In this document: one piece after another, positions 8,106 through 18,504 of the stretch
How the letters are laid out: every line of letters starts with the position of its first letter
Position numbering within the stretch: position 1 is the first letter of the stretch
Assembly: GCF_030732865.1 (NCBI RefSeq)
Contig: NZ_JASHKB010000008.1
Span: 62,001-126,000, forward strand
Origin: Roseitalea sp. MMSF_3546
GTDB lineage: Bacteria; Pseudomonadota; Alphaproteobacteria; Rhizobiales; Rhizobiaceae
Direction: 5' to 3'
DNA: 64,000 bases
The notes under the pieces: generated by a model
What the model was told of the DNA's origin: nothing
Database searches by the model: none
What the model saw: only the letters and a program-made list of their open reading frames with translations
Program-made: the position numbers and the translations under genes

Positions 8106-9146
8106 ATGCGCGCCGGGCTTGCGATATCGGCGACATTGCACGTGGTCCTGATCGGCTGGGGCGTGTTCACCCTGTCATCGCCGGACACCTTCGATGTCGA
8201 GGATGTCGAGGCGCTGCCCGTCGAGCTGGTCGAATTCGGCGAAATCAGCCAGAGCCAGGAAGGCGCCGAGGATGCACCGCAGGACGGTCCGCCGCGGCCC
8301 GAACCTGTGGAAAGGCTGCAACCGCCGCCCGACGCGGTCAATCGGGGCGACAACGAGCGCGACCAGTCGACACCGGAAACCGAGACGCAGCAGCCGGTCG
8401 AGGTCGAGGAGGTGCGCCTGCCGACCCCCTCGGAGCAGACGCGCGAGATCGTGCCGGTCGACCCGGTCGAGGAGATCATCGCCGCCGAACCCGAACCGGA
8501 ACCGGTACCCGAGCCCGAACCCGAACCGGAACCCGAGCCGGAACCCGAGCCGCGACCGATCCCGATCCCCGAGCCCGAAGCCGAACCCGAGCCTGCGCCC
8601 GACCCCGCACCGGAGACGGCCGAGCCCGAACGCGTGACCATTCCCGATCAACTGCCGATCCCGGTCGAACGGCCGCTGCGGCGGGCGCAGCCGGCGCCCA
8701 ACCAGCAGACCGAGCGCGTCGAGGAGCAAGAGCCCGTCGACGAGGTCGCCAGCCTGTTGAACCGCGAGCGCGGTTCGGGCGGCGGCGCCGCATCGTCCGA
8801 GCAGACCGCCTCGGTCGGCGCCACGCGCACGACTGGCGGAACCACGCTCACGCAAAGCGAGATGGACGCGCTGCGCAACCAGATCCAGTCGTGCTGGAAC
8901 GTGCCGGCGGGCGTCACCGACGCCGACCAGCTGCGCGTTTCGATCCGCTTCAACCTGGACCGCAACGGCCGCGTCGAAGGGCGTCCGGCCGTGATCACGA
9001 GCTCGGGCAACCAGGCGGCCGATGACAGCGCCATGCGTGCCATCATGATCTGCAACAACCGTTTCGACGGTTTCGACCTGCCCTCGGAAAAGTACGAATC
9101 ATGGCAGGAAGTGGTCGTCAATTTCGACCCCAGCGAGATGTTCTGA
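8106..9146 (+). CDS. tolA: Cell envelope integrity protein TolA
   Basis: TolA links the TolQR motor to Pal and TolB across the periplasm. The 346-residue protein has an N-terminal TM helix with the SHLS-like stretch ([15 protein letters not shown], residues 7-21) and a long acidic, proline-rich middle. The C-terminal TonB-like domain runs from about residue 255 ([11 protein letters not shown] to the end). Residues 128-170 are almost purely Glu-Pro repeats, in place of the Lys/Ala helix of the enterobacterial domain II. An extended polyproline-like stalk is expected. The same DNA (about 8485-8615) is a short GC-rich near-tandem repeat and could vary in length between strains. Confidence 0.92.
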   Translation: MRAGLAISATLHVVLIGWGVFTLSSPDTFDVEDVEALPVELVEFGEISQSQEGAEDAPQDGPPRPEPVERLQPPPDAVNRGDNERDQSTPETETQQPVEVEEVRLPTPSEQTREIVPVDPVEEIIAAEPEPEPVPEPEPEPEPEPEPEPRPIPIPEPEAEPEPAPDPAPETAEPERVTIPDQLPIPVERPLRRAQPAPNQQTERVEEQEPVDEVASLLNRERGSGGGAASSEQTASVGATRTTGGTTLTQSEMDALRNQIQSCWNVPAGVTDADQLRVSIRFNLDRNGRVEGRPAVITSSGNQAADDSAMRAIMICNNRFDGFDLPSEKYESWQEVVVNFDPSEMF

Positions 9147-9235
9147 CCGGGATCCGCCGGCGCCGCAAAACGGCCACAGATCGCCTGCCAAAGGCGCGCG
9201 AACATCGACACGCGTCGACAAGAAGGATGAACGAC

Positions 9236-10555
9236 ATGATCAGAATATGGGCCGGATCGCTGACCAGTTCGCTCCTTGCGGTCGCCGTGGTCTTGCTGGT
9301 GAGCATCGCGCCGGCGCGGGCCCTGGTCGAGATCGACATCAATCGCGGCACGATCGAACCGCTGCCGATCGCGGTGACCGATTTCATCTCGGCGGACGGC
9401 CTGGGCGCGCAGATCAGCCAGGTGATCACCGAAAATCTGCGTCGCTCGGGCCTGTTCGCGCCGATCGAGCGGACCGCCTTCATCGAGCAGGTCTCCAATC
9501 CCGATGCGGTGCCGCGCTTTCAGGACTGGCGGGTGATCAACGCCCAGGCGCTGGTCACCGGGCGCGTGACCGAGGAGGGCGGCGGCCGGCTGCGCGCCGA
9601 GTTCCGCCTGTGGGACACCTTCGCAGGCGAGCAGATGACCGGCGAGCAGTTCTTCACCAACAAGGAGAACTGGCGGCGCGTCGCGCACATCATCTCGGAC
9701 GCGATCTTCGAGCGGCTGACCGGCGAGAAGGGCTATTTCGACACCCGCATCGTCTTCGTCGCCGAGAGCGGACCGCGCGACAACCGCGTCAAGCGGCTGG
9801 CGATCATGGATCAGGACGGGGCGAATGTGCGCTATCTGACCCGCGGCGGCGATATCGTGCTGACGCCGCGCTTTTCGCCCTCGCGCCAGGAGATCACCTA
9901 TATGGACTTCGCCGGGGGCGAGCCGAAGGTCTATCTGCTGCAGCTCGAGACCGGACAGCGCGAGCATGTGGGCGATTTTCCCGGCATGACGTTCAGCCCG
10001 CGCTTTTCGCCCGACGGGCAGAAGGTGGTGATGAGCCTGCAGCAGCCCGACGGCAACGCCAACATCTATGCGATGGACCTGCGCAGCCGCAACACGACGC
10101 GGCTGACCAATTCGCCATCGATCGACACCTCGCCGTCCTATTCGCCCGACGGGCAGCGCATCGTCTTCGAATCGGATCGCGGCGGGCGCCAGCAGCTTTA
10201 TGTGATGAGCGCCAATGGCGGGGATGCGACGCGCATCTCGTTCGGCAACGGCTCGTATTCGACGCCGGTCTGGTCGCCGCGCGGCGACCTGATCGCGTTC
10301 ACCAAGATGTCGGGCGGGCAGTTCTCGATCGGCGTGATGCGCCCGGACGGCTCGGGCGAGCGCATCCTGACCACCGGCTTTCACAACGAGGGACCGACCT
10401 GGGCGCCCAACGGTCGCTACCTGATGTTCTTCCGCCAGGATGCCGGTGCGGGCGGCCCGCAACTGTACACGATCGACCTGACCGGCCGCAACGAGCGGCG
10501 CGTGCCGGTGGAGGGGTTCGCGTCCGATCCGGCCTGGTCGCCGCTGCTGGAGTGA
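9236..10555 (+). CDS. tolB: Tol-Pal system beta-propeller protein TolB
   Basis: TolB is the periplasmic protein that competes with peptidoglycan for Pal and is released by TolA. The 439-residue product has a signal peptide ending [10 protein letters not shown], an N-terminal domain (IAVTDF to about residue 165) and a six-bladed propeller with repeated FSPxGxxI/V motifs ([33 protein letters not shown]). The start is placed at 9236 because AGAAGG at 9221-9226 is 9 bases upstream, whereas the ATG at 9227 is too close to it. The TolA-binding N-terminus of the mature protein is intact. Confidence 0.96.
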   Translation: MIRIWAGSLTSSLLAVAVVLLVSIAPARALVEIDINRGTIEPLPIAVTDFISADGLGAQISQVITENLRRSGLFAPIERTAFIEQVSNPDAVPRFQDWRVINAQALVTGRVTEEGGGRLRAEFRLWDTFAGEQMTGEQFFTNKENWRRVAHIISDAIFERLTGEKGYFDTRIVFVAESGPRDNRVKRLAIMDQDGANVRYLTRGGDIVLTPRFSPSRQEITYMDFAGGEPKVYLLQLETGQREHVGDFPGMTFSPRFSPDGQKVVMSLQQPDGNANIYAMDLRSRNTTRLTNSPSIDTSPSYSPDGQRIVFESDRGGRQQLYVMSANGGDATRISFGNGSYSTPVWSPRGDLIAFTKMSGGQFSIGVMRPDGSGERILTTGFHNEGPTWAPNGRYLMFFRQDAGAGGPQLYTIDLTGRNERRVPVEGFASDPAWSPLLE

Positions 10556-10660
10556 TCGGTGCGGCGCGCCGGCTGCCGCCTTGTCGCCGCAATTGGGCGT
10601 CACCGCGAAAGCCAGCGTCACCGGCCGGATGTCATGAGTCGGCAAGGCTTCGTTAACCGT

Positions 10661-10712
10661 GTTCCTGAAGCGGCGGTTAACCCAAACAGGGTTAGCAAAC
10701 GACTTCAGGAAC
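10661..10712 (+). promoter_or_regulatory. Two-tier stem-loop in the tolB-pal spacer (pal 5' leader)
   Basis: The outer arms GTTCCTGAAG (10661-10670) and CTTCAGGAAC (10703-10712) are perfectly complementary. They enclose a second perfect pair, TAACCC (10678-10683) and GGGTTA (10689-10694). No T-run follows, so it is not a standard terminator. It ends 28 bases before the pal start. It could stabilise the pal message, attenuate read-through from tolB, or be a protein-binding palindrome. Confidence 0.6.
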
Positions 10713-10739
10713 GTCTCGAATTTGAGAGGAATGAAGGCT

Positions 10740-11249
10740 ATGGGCCTCAACCAGATCCGTCCGGCAGGCGTGCTGATGGCTGTCGTGCTGACCGCGCTGG
10801 CCATTACCGGCTGCGCCAACAACCGCAACCTGCCGAACAATCCCGCCGATCTGGGCCTGGGCGCGGGGGCCGGCGCGACGCCCGGCTCGCAGCAGGACTT
10901 CACCGTCAATGTCGGCGACCGCATCTTCTTCGACACCGACTCATCGGTCGTGCGCTCGGATGCGCAGGTGATCCTGGCGCGCCAGGCGCAATGGCTGAAC
11001 CAGTACCCGAACTTCCAGGTCACCATCGAGGGCCATGCCGACGAGCGCGGCACGCGCGAGTACAATCTGGCGCTGGGCGCGCGGCGCGCGGCGGCGACCA
11101 AGGCCTTCCTGGTCTCGCGCGGCGTCAATGGCGCACGGATCAAGACCATTTCCTACGGCAAGGAACGGCCGGTGGCGACGTGCGACGACATTTCGTGCTG
11201 GAGCCAGAACCGCCGGGCGGTGACGGTGCTGGGCGGCGCGGGAAGCTGA
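10740..11249 (+). CDS. pal: Peptidoglycan-associated lipoprotein Pal
   Basis: Pal anchors the outer membrane to peptidoglycan and is moved to division sites by the Tol motor. The 169-residue product has a lipoprotein signal with lipobox LAITGC (Cys25) and an OmpA-like domain with RIFFDTDSSVV, IEGHADERGTREYNLALGARRA and ISYGKERP. These include the Asp and Arg that hold diaminopimelate. The ATG at 10740 is preferred because GAGAGG lies 10 bases upstream; the ATG at 10731 is almost touching it. A terminator with a UUCG loop closes the transcript downstream. Confidence 0.95.
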   Translation: MGLNQIRPAGVLMAVVLTALAITGCANNRNLPNNPADLGLGAGAGATPGSQQDFTVNVGDRIFFDTDSSVVRSDAQVILARQAQWLNQYPNFQVTIEGHADERGTREYNLALGARRAAATKAFLVSRGVNGARIKTISYGKERPVATCDDISCWSQNRRAVTVLGGAGS

Positions 11250-11278
11250 CCGCGCCGACAGGCGACCCTGACGCAATC

Positions 11279-11300
11279 AAGCGGCTTCGGCCGCTTTTTT
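11279..11300 (+). terminator. Rho-independent terminator after pal
   Basis: A 7-bp stem AAGCGGC/GCCGCTT closes on the very stable tetraloop TTCG and is followed by T residues. It lies 30 bp after the pal stop. It separates tolQRAB-pal from cpoB, so cpoB probably has its own promoter as well (TTGACA at 11302-11307 directly follows, although its -10 element is weak). Confidence 0.85.
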
Positions 11301-11391
11301 GTTGACAGGGCAAGGGCGACACCAAATTTTCGTCCCACTGACATGCATCAGTGCGGCCAGTCCGATCCACAGGCGCAAGGTAGAAAAGGAC

Positions 11392-12330
11392 GTGACACAT
11401 TTCAGAACCATGCTCCCGGCGCTGCTGGCGTTGGCGGTGACCGGCGCGGGCCTGATGTCGATGCCGGGCACGGCCGGCGCGCAGGTCACCGATCCGCGGG
11501 TGATGCAACTCGAGGAGCAGTTGCGGCAGCTCACCGGTCAGATCGAGGAGCTCAACTTCCAGATCCTGCAGATGCAGGAGCAGATGCGCCGCCAGCAGGA
11601 GGATTACGAATACCGCTTCCAGCAGCTCGAGGGCGGCGATCCGCAGGACGCCTCGCGCCCGCCCGCCAACGAGCAGGGAGCGATCGAGGCCGGCCCGCCC
11701 GAGCGCGCGGTGGCGGGCAGCGCACCGCCGGCGCAGGCGGGGGCGACGACGGCCGGCCGCGTCGCGCCCGAACAGGCCGCCAGCGCGGCCGCGGGCAACG
11801 ATGACGGGCGCGGTGCGCCGCCGCGCAATCTGGGCACGCTGACCCTTGGCGCCGACGGCAGCGTTCGGGGCGCCGATGTCGACTTCTCCAAGGACGCGGT
11901 AGGCGCGGCCATAGACGGGCGCCAGGTGGCGAGCATAACCGGTGCGATGGATCCCGAGGAACTCTATCGCACCGGTTATGGCCACGTGCTCGATGGCGAC
12001 TACACCATGGCCGAGGAGCTTTTCCGATCCTTCGTCGAGCTTTATCCCGACGACATCCTCACGCCCGATGCGCGGTTCTGGCTGGGCGAAAGCGTGCTGG
12101 CGCAGGGGCGCTACGAGGATGCCGCGCAGATCTTCATCGATACGCGCGCCCGACATCCCGACGCGCAGAAGGCGCCCGAAACCATGCTCAAGATCGGCAC
12201 GATCATGGCCGCGCTGGGCAATCGCGACCTGGCCTGCGTGACCTTCGACGATGCGCTCGCCACCCATTCCGACATGGCCCCGGCGCTGCGCCAGCGGATC
12301 GCCGATGAGCGCGCCAAGGCACGCTGCTGA
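11392..12330 (+). CDS. cpoB: Cell division coordinator CpoB (YbgF)
   Basis: CpoB is a periplasmic protein that coordinates peptidoglycan synthesis with Tol-driven outer-membrane constriction. The 312-residue product has a signal peptide ending GTAGAQ and an N-terminal coiled coil (QLEEQLRQLTGQIEELNFQI). An Ala/Pro/Gly-rich linker follows, then C-terminal TPR repeats (ELYRTGYGHVLDGDYTMAEELFRSFVELYPDD and two more). The GTG at 11392 is chosen because it gives a basic N-region before the hydrophobic core; the ATG at 11410 lacks it. The ribosome-binding site is close (AAGGA, 1 base), so the start is uncertain. It overlaps tilS by 26 bases. Confidence 0.9.
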   Translation: MTHFRTMLPALLALAVTGAGLMSMPGTAGAQVTDPRVMQLEEQLRQLTGQIEELNFQILQMQEQMRRQQEDYEYRFQQLEGGDPQDASRPPANEQGAIEAGPPERAVAGSAPPAQAGATTAGRVAPEQAASAAAGNDDGRGAPPRNLGTLTLGADGSVRGADVDFSKDAVGAAIDGRQVASITGAMDPEELYRTGYGHVLDGDYTMAEELFRSFVELYPDDILTPDARFWLGESVLAQGRYEDAAQIFIDTRARHPDAQKAPETMLKIGTIMAALGNRDLACVTFDDALATHSDMAPALRQRIADERAKARC

Positions 12331-13492
12331 CGCCGACCCGGCGGCCGCCGCCGAACGGGCCTTTGCCGAACTCGACCTTGCCGGCGACGCGCCGGTCCTT
12401 GTCGCCGTTTCCGGCGGCGGCGATTCCACCGCACTGGTTCATCTGTTCAGGCACCATCTCGCCCGCCTGCCATCGGCGCCGCCGATCATCGCAGCAACCG
12501 TCGACCACCGTCTGCGGCCCGAAAGCACGGGCGAAGCGATGGCCGTGGCACGCATGTGCGAGCGGCTGGGAACGGCCCATCGCATTGTGACCTGGGACGG
12601 GCCGGCGCGCTCGACCGGGCTACAGGTGCAGGCGCGCGAGGCCCGCCATGCCCTGCTGGCCGATCTGGCGCGATCGATCGGCGCGGGCATCGTGCTTACC
12701 GGGCACACGGCCGACGACAATGCCGAAACGCTGGCCATGCGCAAGGCGCGGCAGGGCGTCGCCGGCATCGGCCTGGCCGGCATCGACAGGGCAGCGCTCT
12801 ACCGCCGGGCCGTGTGGTTCGTGCGTCCGCTGCTCGACTGCGGCCGGGCGGACCTGCGCGCCTGGCTCGCCGCGCGGGGAATCGGCTTCATCGACGATCC
12901 GTCCAATGAGGACAGCCGCTTCGAGCGCGTGCGCGTCCGCCGGGCGCTGACGCGCGAACCGGCGTGGCGCGCCGCGCTTGTCGCCCAGGCCAGCGCGCAA
13001 AGGGCACGGCGCGCGGCGCGCGCGCTTGCCGGCGCGCGCTGCCTCGATCGCGCCGAGGTCTGGCGGTTCGACGGGGCGCATCTGTGGTTCGATCCGGCGG
13101 CCGGCGAAGCCGCATGCACCGCCGACGCGCTCGCCGCCGCCATGGCCGGCGCGCTTACCTGGACGGGCCGGCTGGCCCGCCAGCCCGGCGCGCGGCAGAC
13201 GGGCGCGGCGCTCGCCTTTTGCCGCCAGGGGGCCAATGGCGCCGCCTTCACGATCGCTGGCTGCACGCTGGCCCGGCGGGACGGGCGGGTGCGCCTGGCA
13301 GCGGACCCGCGCCATGCGCGCGGTCTCGACGATGTCGGCTTCAACCGGCTTGTCGCGGAAACCGATCGCCCGCTCGCCCAGGCCCTTGCCCGACTGCACG
13401 GGGCGGCCGGCTACCGGCCGCCGCCATGGCGCGTTGACCACAATCACGCCCTTTCGTCGCACAATGCTCGGATTGGCTTGGCAAAGTGCTGA
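12305..13492 (+). CDS. tilS: tRNA(Ile)-lysidine synthetase TilS
   Basis: TilS attaches lysine to C34 of the tRNA-Ile that reads AUA codons, using ATP. The 395-residue product has the N-type PP-loop [13 protein letters not shown] and continues with VDHRLRPES and [23 protein letters not shown] is a family hallmark involved in tRNA recognition. The C-terminal domain is poorly conserved and Ala/Arg-rich. The start at 12305 lies inside the cpoB 3' end, which suggests coupling. ftsH begins 64 bp downstream, the usual order in alphaproteobacteria. Confidence 0.93.
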   Translation: MSAPRHAADADPAAAAERAFAELDLAGDAPVLVAVSGGGDSTALVHLFRHHLARLPSAPPIIAATVDHRLRPESTGEAMAVARMCERLGTAHRIVTWDGPARSTGLQVQAREARHALLADLARSIGAGIVLTGHTADDNAETLAMRKARQGVAGIGLAGIDRAALYRRAVWFVRPLLDCGRADLRAWLAARGIGFIDDPSNEDSRFERVRVRRALTREPAWRAALVAQASAQRARRAARALAGARCLDRAEVWRFDGAHLWFDPAAGEAACTADALAAAMAGALTWTGRLARQPGARQTGAALAFCRQGANGAAFTIAGCTLARRDGRVRLAADPRHARGLDDVGFNRLVAETDRPLAQALARLHGAAGYRPPPWRVDHNHALSSHNARIGLAKC

Positions 13493-13556
13493 GCGGAACC
13501 TATCTTCGTCCCAGACACATTGCAGTGCGCCGGATGCGGCGCGGTTTGGAAGCCAG

Positions 13557-15500
13557 ATGAACCCGAATTACCGAAATTTCGCCCTGTGGGCGATCATCGC
13601 GCTGATGCTGGTCGCGCTGTTCAACATGTTCCAGTCGCCCAACGATGCGGGCGCGACGCGCGACATCTCCTACACGCAGTTCCTGCAGGACGTGTCGAAC
13701 GGCCGCGTGGAATCGGTGACGATCCAGGGCGAGCAGATCATCGGCACCTATGGCGACACCGGCGTGACGTTCCAGACCTATTCGCCGGGCGACCCGGATC
13801 TGGTGGCGCGCCTCGAGGATCGCGGCGTGGAGATCCGTGCCCGCCCCGAGGCCGACGGGTCGAACTCGTTCATGGCGGTGCTGCTGTCATGGCTGCCCAT
13901 GATCATCATCCTGGGCGTGTGGATCTTCTTCATGCGCCAGATGCAGGGCGGCGGCAGCCGGGCGATGGGCTTCGGCAAGTCCAAGGCCAAGCTTCTGACC
14001 GAGGCGCACGGGCGCGTGACGTTCAACGACGTCGCCGGCGTCGACGAGGCCAAGCAGGATCTCGAGGAGATCGTCGAATTCCTGCGCGATCCGCAGAAGT
14101 TCCAGCGCCTGGGCGGCAAGATCCCGCGCGGGGTGCTGCTGGTCGGCCCGCCCGGCACCGGCAAGACGCTGCTGGCGCGCTCGGTGGCCGGCGAGGCCAA
14201 CGTGCCCTTCTTCACCATTTCGGGTTCGGACTTCGTCGAGATGTTCGTGGGCGTGGGCGCATCGCGCGTGCGCGACATGTTCGAGCAGGCCAAGAAGAAC
14301 AGCCCCTGCATCATCTTCATCGACGAGATCGACGCGGTCGGCCGGCATCGCGGCGCCGGCCTTGGCGGCGGCAATGACGAGCGCGAGCAGACCCTCAACC
14401 AGCTTCTGGTCGAGATGGACGGGTTCGAAGCCAACGAATCCATCATCCTGATCGCGGCGACCAACCGGCCCGACGTGCTCGACCCGGCGCTTTTGCGCCC
14501 GGGCCGCTTCGACCGGCAGGTGGTGGTGCCCAATCCCGATATCGTCGGCCGCGAGCGCATCCTGAAGGTGCATACGCGCAATGTGCCGCTGGCCCCGAAC
14601 GTCGATCTGAAGACGATCGCGCGCGGCACGCCCGGCTTTTCCGGCGCCGATCTGTCGAACCTGGTCAACGAGGCCGCGCTGATGGCCGCACGGCGCAACA
14701 AGCGCCTGGTCACCATGCTCGAATTCGAGGACGCCAAGGACAAGGTGATGATGGGCGCCGAGCGCCGTTCCAGCGCCATGACCGAGGAGGAAAAGACGCT
14801 GACCGCCTATCACGAGGCCGGCCATGCGATCCTGGCGCTGAACGTGCCCTCGGCCGACCCGGTGCACAAGGCGACGATCATCCCGCGCGGGCGCGCGCTC
14901 GGCATGGTCATGCAGCTGCCCGAGGGCGACAAGTACTCGATGAGCTACAAATACATGGTCTCGCGCCTGGCGATCATGATGGGTGGCCGTGCAGCCGAGG
15001 AGATCAAGTTCGGCAAGGAGAACATCACGTCCGGCGCCGCCTCCGATATCGAACAGGCGACGAAGCTGGCGCGCGCCATGGTCACGCAATGGGGCTTTTC
15101 GGAAGAACTGGGCACGGTCTCCTATGGCGAGAACCAGCAGGAGGTGTTCCTGGGCCATTCGGTCGCCCAGCAGCAGAACATGTCCGAGGCGACCGCCGAG
15201 ACGATCGACGCCGAGGTGCGCAAGCTGATCGATGATGCCTACAAGACGGCCATGAAGATCCTGACCGACAAGAAGGAGGACTGGATCACGCTGGCCGAGG
15301 GTCTGCTCGAATACGAGACGCTGTCGGGCGACGAGATCAAGGAACTGCTCGCCGGCAAGAAGCCCTCGCGCGATATGGGCGACGACACGCCGCCGCCGCG
15401 CGGCTCGGCCGTGCCCAAGACGGGCGCCGCCAAGCGCCCCTCGCGCGGCAAGAAGGGCGGCGAACCCGACGCGGGCGGCATGGAACCGCAGCCGCAATAG
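13557..15500 (+). CDS. ftsH: ATP-dependent zinc metalloprotease FtsH
   Basis: FtsH is the membrane-anchored AAA+ protease that degrades regulatory and misassembled membrane proteins, including RpoH in proteobacteria. The 647-residue protein has two TM helices (residues 6-24 and about 104-124) around a periplasmic domain. It has Walker [12 protein letters not shown], Walker [12 protein letters not shown], the SRH ([19 protein letters not shown]) and the zinc motif HEAGH at residues 419-423. The C-terminal tail is Gly/Lys-rich. The ATG at 13557 begins the first TM helix. Since rpoH is in this window, FtsH-RpoH control can be considered, but only by analogy. Confidence 0.97.
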   Translation: MNPNYRNFALWAIIALMLVALFNMFQSPNDAGATRDISYTQFLQDVSNGRVESVTIQGEQIIGTYGDTGVTFQTYSPGDPDLVARLEDRGVEIRARPEADGSNSFMAVLLSWLPMIIILGVWIFFMRQMQGGGSRAMGFGKSKAKLLTEAHGRVTFNDVAGVDEAKQDLEEIVEFLRDPQKFQRLGGKIPRGVLLVGPPGTGKTLLARSVAGEANVPFFTISGSDFVEMFVGVGASRVRDMFEQAKKNSPCIIFIDEIDAVGRHRGAGLGGGNDEREQTLNQLLVEMDGFEANESIILIAATNRPDVLDPALLRPGRFDRQVVVPNPDIVGRERILKVHTRNVPLAPNVDLKTIARGTPGFSGADLSNLVNEAALMAARRNKRLVTMLEFEDAKDKVMMGAERRSSAMTEEEKTLTAYHEAGHAILALNVPSADPVHKATIIPRGRALGMVMQLPEGDKYSMSYKYMVSRLAIMMGGRAAEEIKFGKENITSGAASDIEQATKLARAMVTQWGFSEELGTVSYGENQQEVFLGHSVAQQQNMSEATAETIDAEVRKLIDDAYKTAMKILTDKKEDWITLAEGLLEYETLSGDEIKELLAGKKPSRDMGDDTPPPRGSAVPKTGAAKRPSRGKKGGEPDAGGMEPQPQ

Positions 15501-15522
15501 CACGACGGCATTCGAACCGCGC

Positions 15523-15551
15523 CGCGCCCCCGGACCGATGCCGGGGGCGCG
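15523..15551 (+). terminator. Strong GC hairpin after ftsH
   Basis: CGCGCCCCCGG (15523-15533) and CCGGGGGCGCG (15541-15551) form a perfect 11-bp stem with a 7-base loop, 23 bp after the ftsH stop. The following TTGCGTTC has only a weak T-tract. It is a terminator-like structure that may end the tol-pal-ftsH transcript or protect its 3' end. Confidence 0.6.
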
Positions 15552-15656
15552 TTGCGTTCGGCCCACCGATGGCGGCCGTCGCGTTCTTTCCAGGCGGCGC
15601 AAAACCACCTAAAATGCATATTCGCAGCGGCATCATCGCTTCAGGACGCCACCGCC

Positions 15657-16445
15657 ATGCTCAACACCCTGACGTCGACGGCGCTCTTTTCCTGGGCGAT
15701 GTTCCCCGTCTATGCGTTCCAGGGCGTGCGCGTTCGCATGCGCATCGAGCGGATGTTGCCGGCGCCGGTACCGGCGGCCGGCGAGATGTCCGGCAACAGC
15801 GAGCCGGTGCGTCTTCTGGTGATGGGGGATTCGACCGTCGCCAGCGTCGGCATGGAGCGGATCGAGGACACGCTCGCCTACAATATCGCCAAGGCGGTGA
15901 ACGAGTGTACGGGCTGGCCGGTGCGCTGGCGCGCGGCCGGTGGCAATTCGGCGACCGCGTCGGACATTCGCGACTACATCCTGCCGCATATCGAGGAACG
16001 CGACTGGACCCATGTGGCGCTGTCGGTGGGCATCAACGACATGAAGAACTTCCACGTCGTGCGCCGCTTCAAGCGCGATTTCGGCTCGCTCATCTATGCG
16101 CTGCGCACCCGATTCCCGCAGGCGCGGGTGATCTGGTGTCCGATCCCCGACATGCGCCAGTGCCCGGCCCTGCCAAGGCAACTGGGCCGCGTGCTGGCGG
16201 CGCGCGCCGAACTGATCAACGCCATGGGCACGCGCATGTGCCATGAGCGCGGCGCCATCGTGACCGATCGCGTGCCCCCGCAACAGCACAATGCCTTTGC
16301 CCGCGACGGTTTCCACCCCAATGGCGAAGGCTATCGCATCTGGGGGCGGCACTTCGCGCGCTGGATCGCCCCGCCCGAAGGCGAGAGCGACCCGCTGCCA
16401 GATGCCGCCATGCCCGAGGTGACGCCGCTGCGCCGCAGCGCCTGA
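15657..16445 (+). CDS. SGNH/GDSL-family hydrolase, membrane-anchored
   Basis: The 262-residue protein has an N-terminal hydrophobic stretch (about residues 3-19) that may be an anchor or signal. An SGNH fold follows: block I LLVMGDST with the nucleophile Ser, an AAGGNSAT block II/III-like segment, LSVGINDMKNF with the conserved Asn, and RDGFHPNGEGYRIWG with the Asp-x-x-His pair. Such enzymes are esterases or lipases on acylated sugars or lipids; the substrate is unknown. The ATG at 15657 is chosen because earlier in-frame starts add an unlikely leader. It follows the ftsH hairpin and precedes the acyl-CoA synthetase. Confidence 0.75.
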   Translation: MLNTLTSTALFSWAMFPVYAFQGVRVRMRIERMLPAPVPAAGEMSGNSEPVRLLVMGDSTVASVGMERIEDTLAYNIAKAVNECTGWPVRWRAAGGNSATASDIRDYILPHIEERDWTHVALSVGINDMKNFHVVRRFKRDFGSLIYALRTRFPQARVIWCPIPDMRQCPALPRQLGRVLAARAELINAMGTRMCHERGAIVTDRVPPQQHNAFARDGFHPNGEGYRIWGRHFARWIAPPEGESDPLPDAAMPEVTPLRRSA

Positions 16446-16569
16446 GCCCGAACCATCGTCGGATGGACGCGCGCGGCAACCGTGCCTAGTAATGTCGGAT
16501 CGTACCCAAGGGGCCGGCTTGCGCCAGCACGCATCGGCCCGTTGCAGCGCGACAGGGAGGAGCGGGGCG

Positions 16570-18504
16570 ATGGACCATCGATCATCGGGCTATCATGAGA
16601 CATACGCGGCGTGGCGGCGCGACCCCGAAGGGTTCTGGGCCGAGCGGGCCGGCGCGATCGACTGGTTCGCGCCCTGGGATCGGGTGTTCGACCCCGCCCA
16701 GGGCGTCTATGGCCGCTGGTTCGTTGGCGCGACCTGCAACACCTGCCACAACGCCCTCGACCGGCACGTGGCGGCCGGGCGCGGCGACCAGCCGGCCATC
16801 ATCCATGACAGTCCTGTCACCGGCAGCAAGCGCACGGTGAGCTATCGCGAACTGCACGAGGAGGTGCAGGCACTGGCCGCCGTGCTGCGCGATCTTGGCG
16901 TGGCGAAGGGCGACCGCGTGATGATCTACATGCCGATGGTGCCCGAGGCCGTCATCGCCATGCTCGCGACGGCGCGGCTGGGCGCGATCCATTCGGTTGT
17001 CTTTGGCGGGTTCGCCGGCATCGAACTGGCCACGCGCATCGACGACTGCCACCCCAAGGTGATCGTCACCGCGTCCTGCGGCATCGAGCCGAGCCGCGTC
17101 GTCGAATACATGCCGCTGATCGCGCACGGGCTGGAAGAGGCGCAATTTGCGCCCGAACACTGCATCGTGCTGCAACGGCCCGAGCATGTGTGCGCGCCGG
17201 TGGAGGGCCGCGACATCGACTACCGCGAGGCGGTCGACGCGCACAAGAATGCCGGCACCGTGGTCGATTGCGTGCCGGTGGCGGCGACCGATCCGCTGTA
17301 TATCCTTTATACGTCCGGCACGACCGGCCAGCCCAAGGGCGTGGTCCGCGACAATGGCGGGCACATGGTCGCGCTCGCATGGTCGATGGACGCGATCTAC
17401 GACATCAGGCCGGGCGAGGTGTTCTGGACGGCCTCCGATGTCGGCTGGGTGGTCGGCCATTCCTATATCGTCTATGCGCCGCTGCTGCATGGCGCGACCA
17501 CGCTGATGTTCGAGGGCAAGCCGGTCGGCACGCCCGATGCGGGCGTGTTCTGGCGCGTGATCGAGGAGCATCGGGTCGCCGCGCTGTTCACCGCGCCGAC
17601 CGCCTTCCGCGCGATCAAGAAGGAGGATCCGAAGGGCGCGCTGGTGGGCGATTACGATCTGTCGAGCCTGCGCACGCTGTTCCTGGCCGGCGAGCGGGCG
17701 GACCCCGATACGATCGAATGGGCACAAAGGACGCTCGATGTGCCGGTCATCGACCATTGGTGGCAGACCGAGACGGGCTGGGCGATCGCCGGCAACCCGG
17801 TCGGGCTCGGGCGGTTGCCGGTCAAGATCGGCTCGCCCACCGTGCCGATGCCGGGCTACGACCTGCAGGTGCTCGACGACGAGGGCCATCGGGTGCCCGC
17901 CGGCACGCTGGGCAATATCGTGATCAAGCTGCCGCTGCCCCCGTCCTGCCTGCCGACGCTCTGGAACGCCGACGAGCGCTTCCGTGCGGCCTATCTCGAC
18001 GAGTTTGCCGGCTACTACAAGACGGCCGATGCCGGCTATGTCGACGAGGACGGCTATGTCTTCATCATGGCGCGCACCGACGACATCATCTCCGTTGCCG
18101 GCCACCGGCTTTCGACCGGCGGCATGGAGGAGGTGATCGGCCGGCATCCGGACGTCGCCGAATGCGCGGTGATCGGCATTGCCGACCCGCTCAAGGGGCA
18201 GGTGCCGGCCGGCTTCGTCATTGTCAATTCGGGCGTGGACCGGGATGCGGCCGAGATCGAAAGCGAAGTCGTCAGGCTGGTGCGCGAGGAGATCGGCCCG
18301 GTCGCCGCCTTCAAGATCGCGGTGACCGTCAATCGCCTGCCCAAGACGCGCTCGGGCAAGATCCTGCGCGGGGTCATGCAGAAGATCGCCGACGGCGCGC
18401 CCTGGAAGATGCCCGCCACAATCGACGATCCGGCGATCCTCGAGGAGATCGGCGAGGCATTGAGGGCGCGGGGCATCGGCGCGTTTGCAAGGCAGACGGC
18501 ATAG
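16570..18504 (+). CDS. prpE: Propionate-CoA ligase (PrpE-like AMP-forming acyl-CoA synthetase)
   Basis: The 644-residue enzyme belongs to the acetyl/propionyl-CoA synthetase family and activates short-chain acids to acyl-CoA with ATP. It shows the P-loop YTSGTTGQPKGVV, HWWQTETGW with the acetate/propionate pocket Trp, YKTADAGYVDEDGYVF, and the C-terminal acetylatable lysine motif LPKTRSGKILRG. WTASDVGWVVGHSYIVYAPLLHGATT matches PrpE rather than Acs. The ATG at 16570 follows GGGAGGAG at a normal spacing. Similar short-chain acid themes recur at the ScfR-like regulator (51961-53508) and the symporter-kinase operon, but no direct link is shown. Confidence 0.85.
   Translation: MDHRSSGYHETYAAWRRDPEGFWAERAGAIDWFAPWDRVFDPAQGVYGRWFVGATCNTCHNALDRHVAAGRGDQPAIIHDSPVTGSKRTVSYRELHEEVQALAAVLRDLGVAKGDRVMIYMPMVPEAVIAMLATARLGAIHSVVFGGFAGIELATRIDDCHPKVIVTASCGIEPSRVVEYMPLIAHGLEEAQFAPEHCIVLQRPEHVCAPVEGRDIDYREAVDAHKNAGTVVDCVPVAATDPLYILYTSGTTGQPKGVVRDNGGHMVALAWSMDAIYDIRPGEVFWTASDVGWVVGHSYIVYAPLLHGATTLMFEGKPVGTPDAGVFWRVIEEHRVAALFTAPTAFRAIKKEDPKGALVGDYDLSSLRTLFLAGERADPDTIEWAQRTLDVPVIDHWWQTETGWAIAGNPVGLGRLPVKIGSPTVPMPGYDLQVLDDEGHRVPAGTLGNIVIKLPLPPSCLPTLWNADERFRAAYLDEFAGYYKTADAGYVDEDGYVFIMARTDDIISVAGHRLSTGGMEEVIGRHPDVAECAVIGIADPLKGQVPAGFVIVNSGVDRDAAEIESEVVRLVREEIGPVAAFKIAVTVNRLPKTRSGKILRGVMQKIADGAPWKMPATIDDPAILEEIGEALRARGIGAFARQTA

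Noticed and set aside
8485-8615. A CRISPR-like or satellite repeat
   Set aside because: The periodicity comes from Glu-Pro codons within the TolA reading frame and there are no spacers.
10651-10695. Further CtrA boxes in the pal leader (GTTAACC and GGTTAACCC)
   Set aside because: The TTAA cores there are not separated by seven bases; they belong to the nested hairpin instead.
8648-11149. An 833-codon minus-strand frame over tolA-tolB-pal
   Set aside because: It runs opposite three well-conserved genes, has no conserved motif and is explained by high GC at third codon positions.
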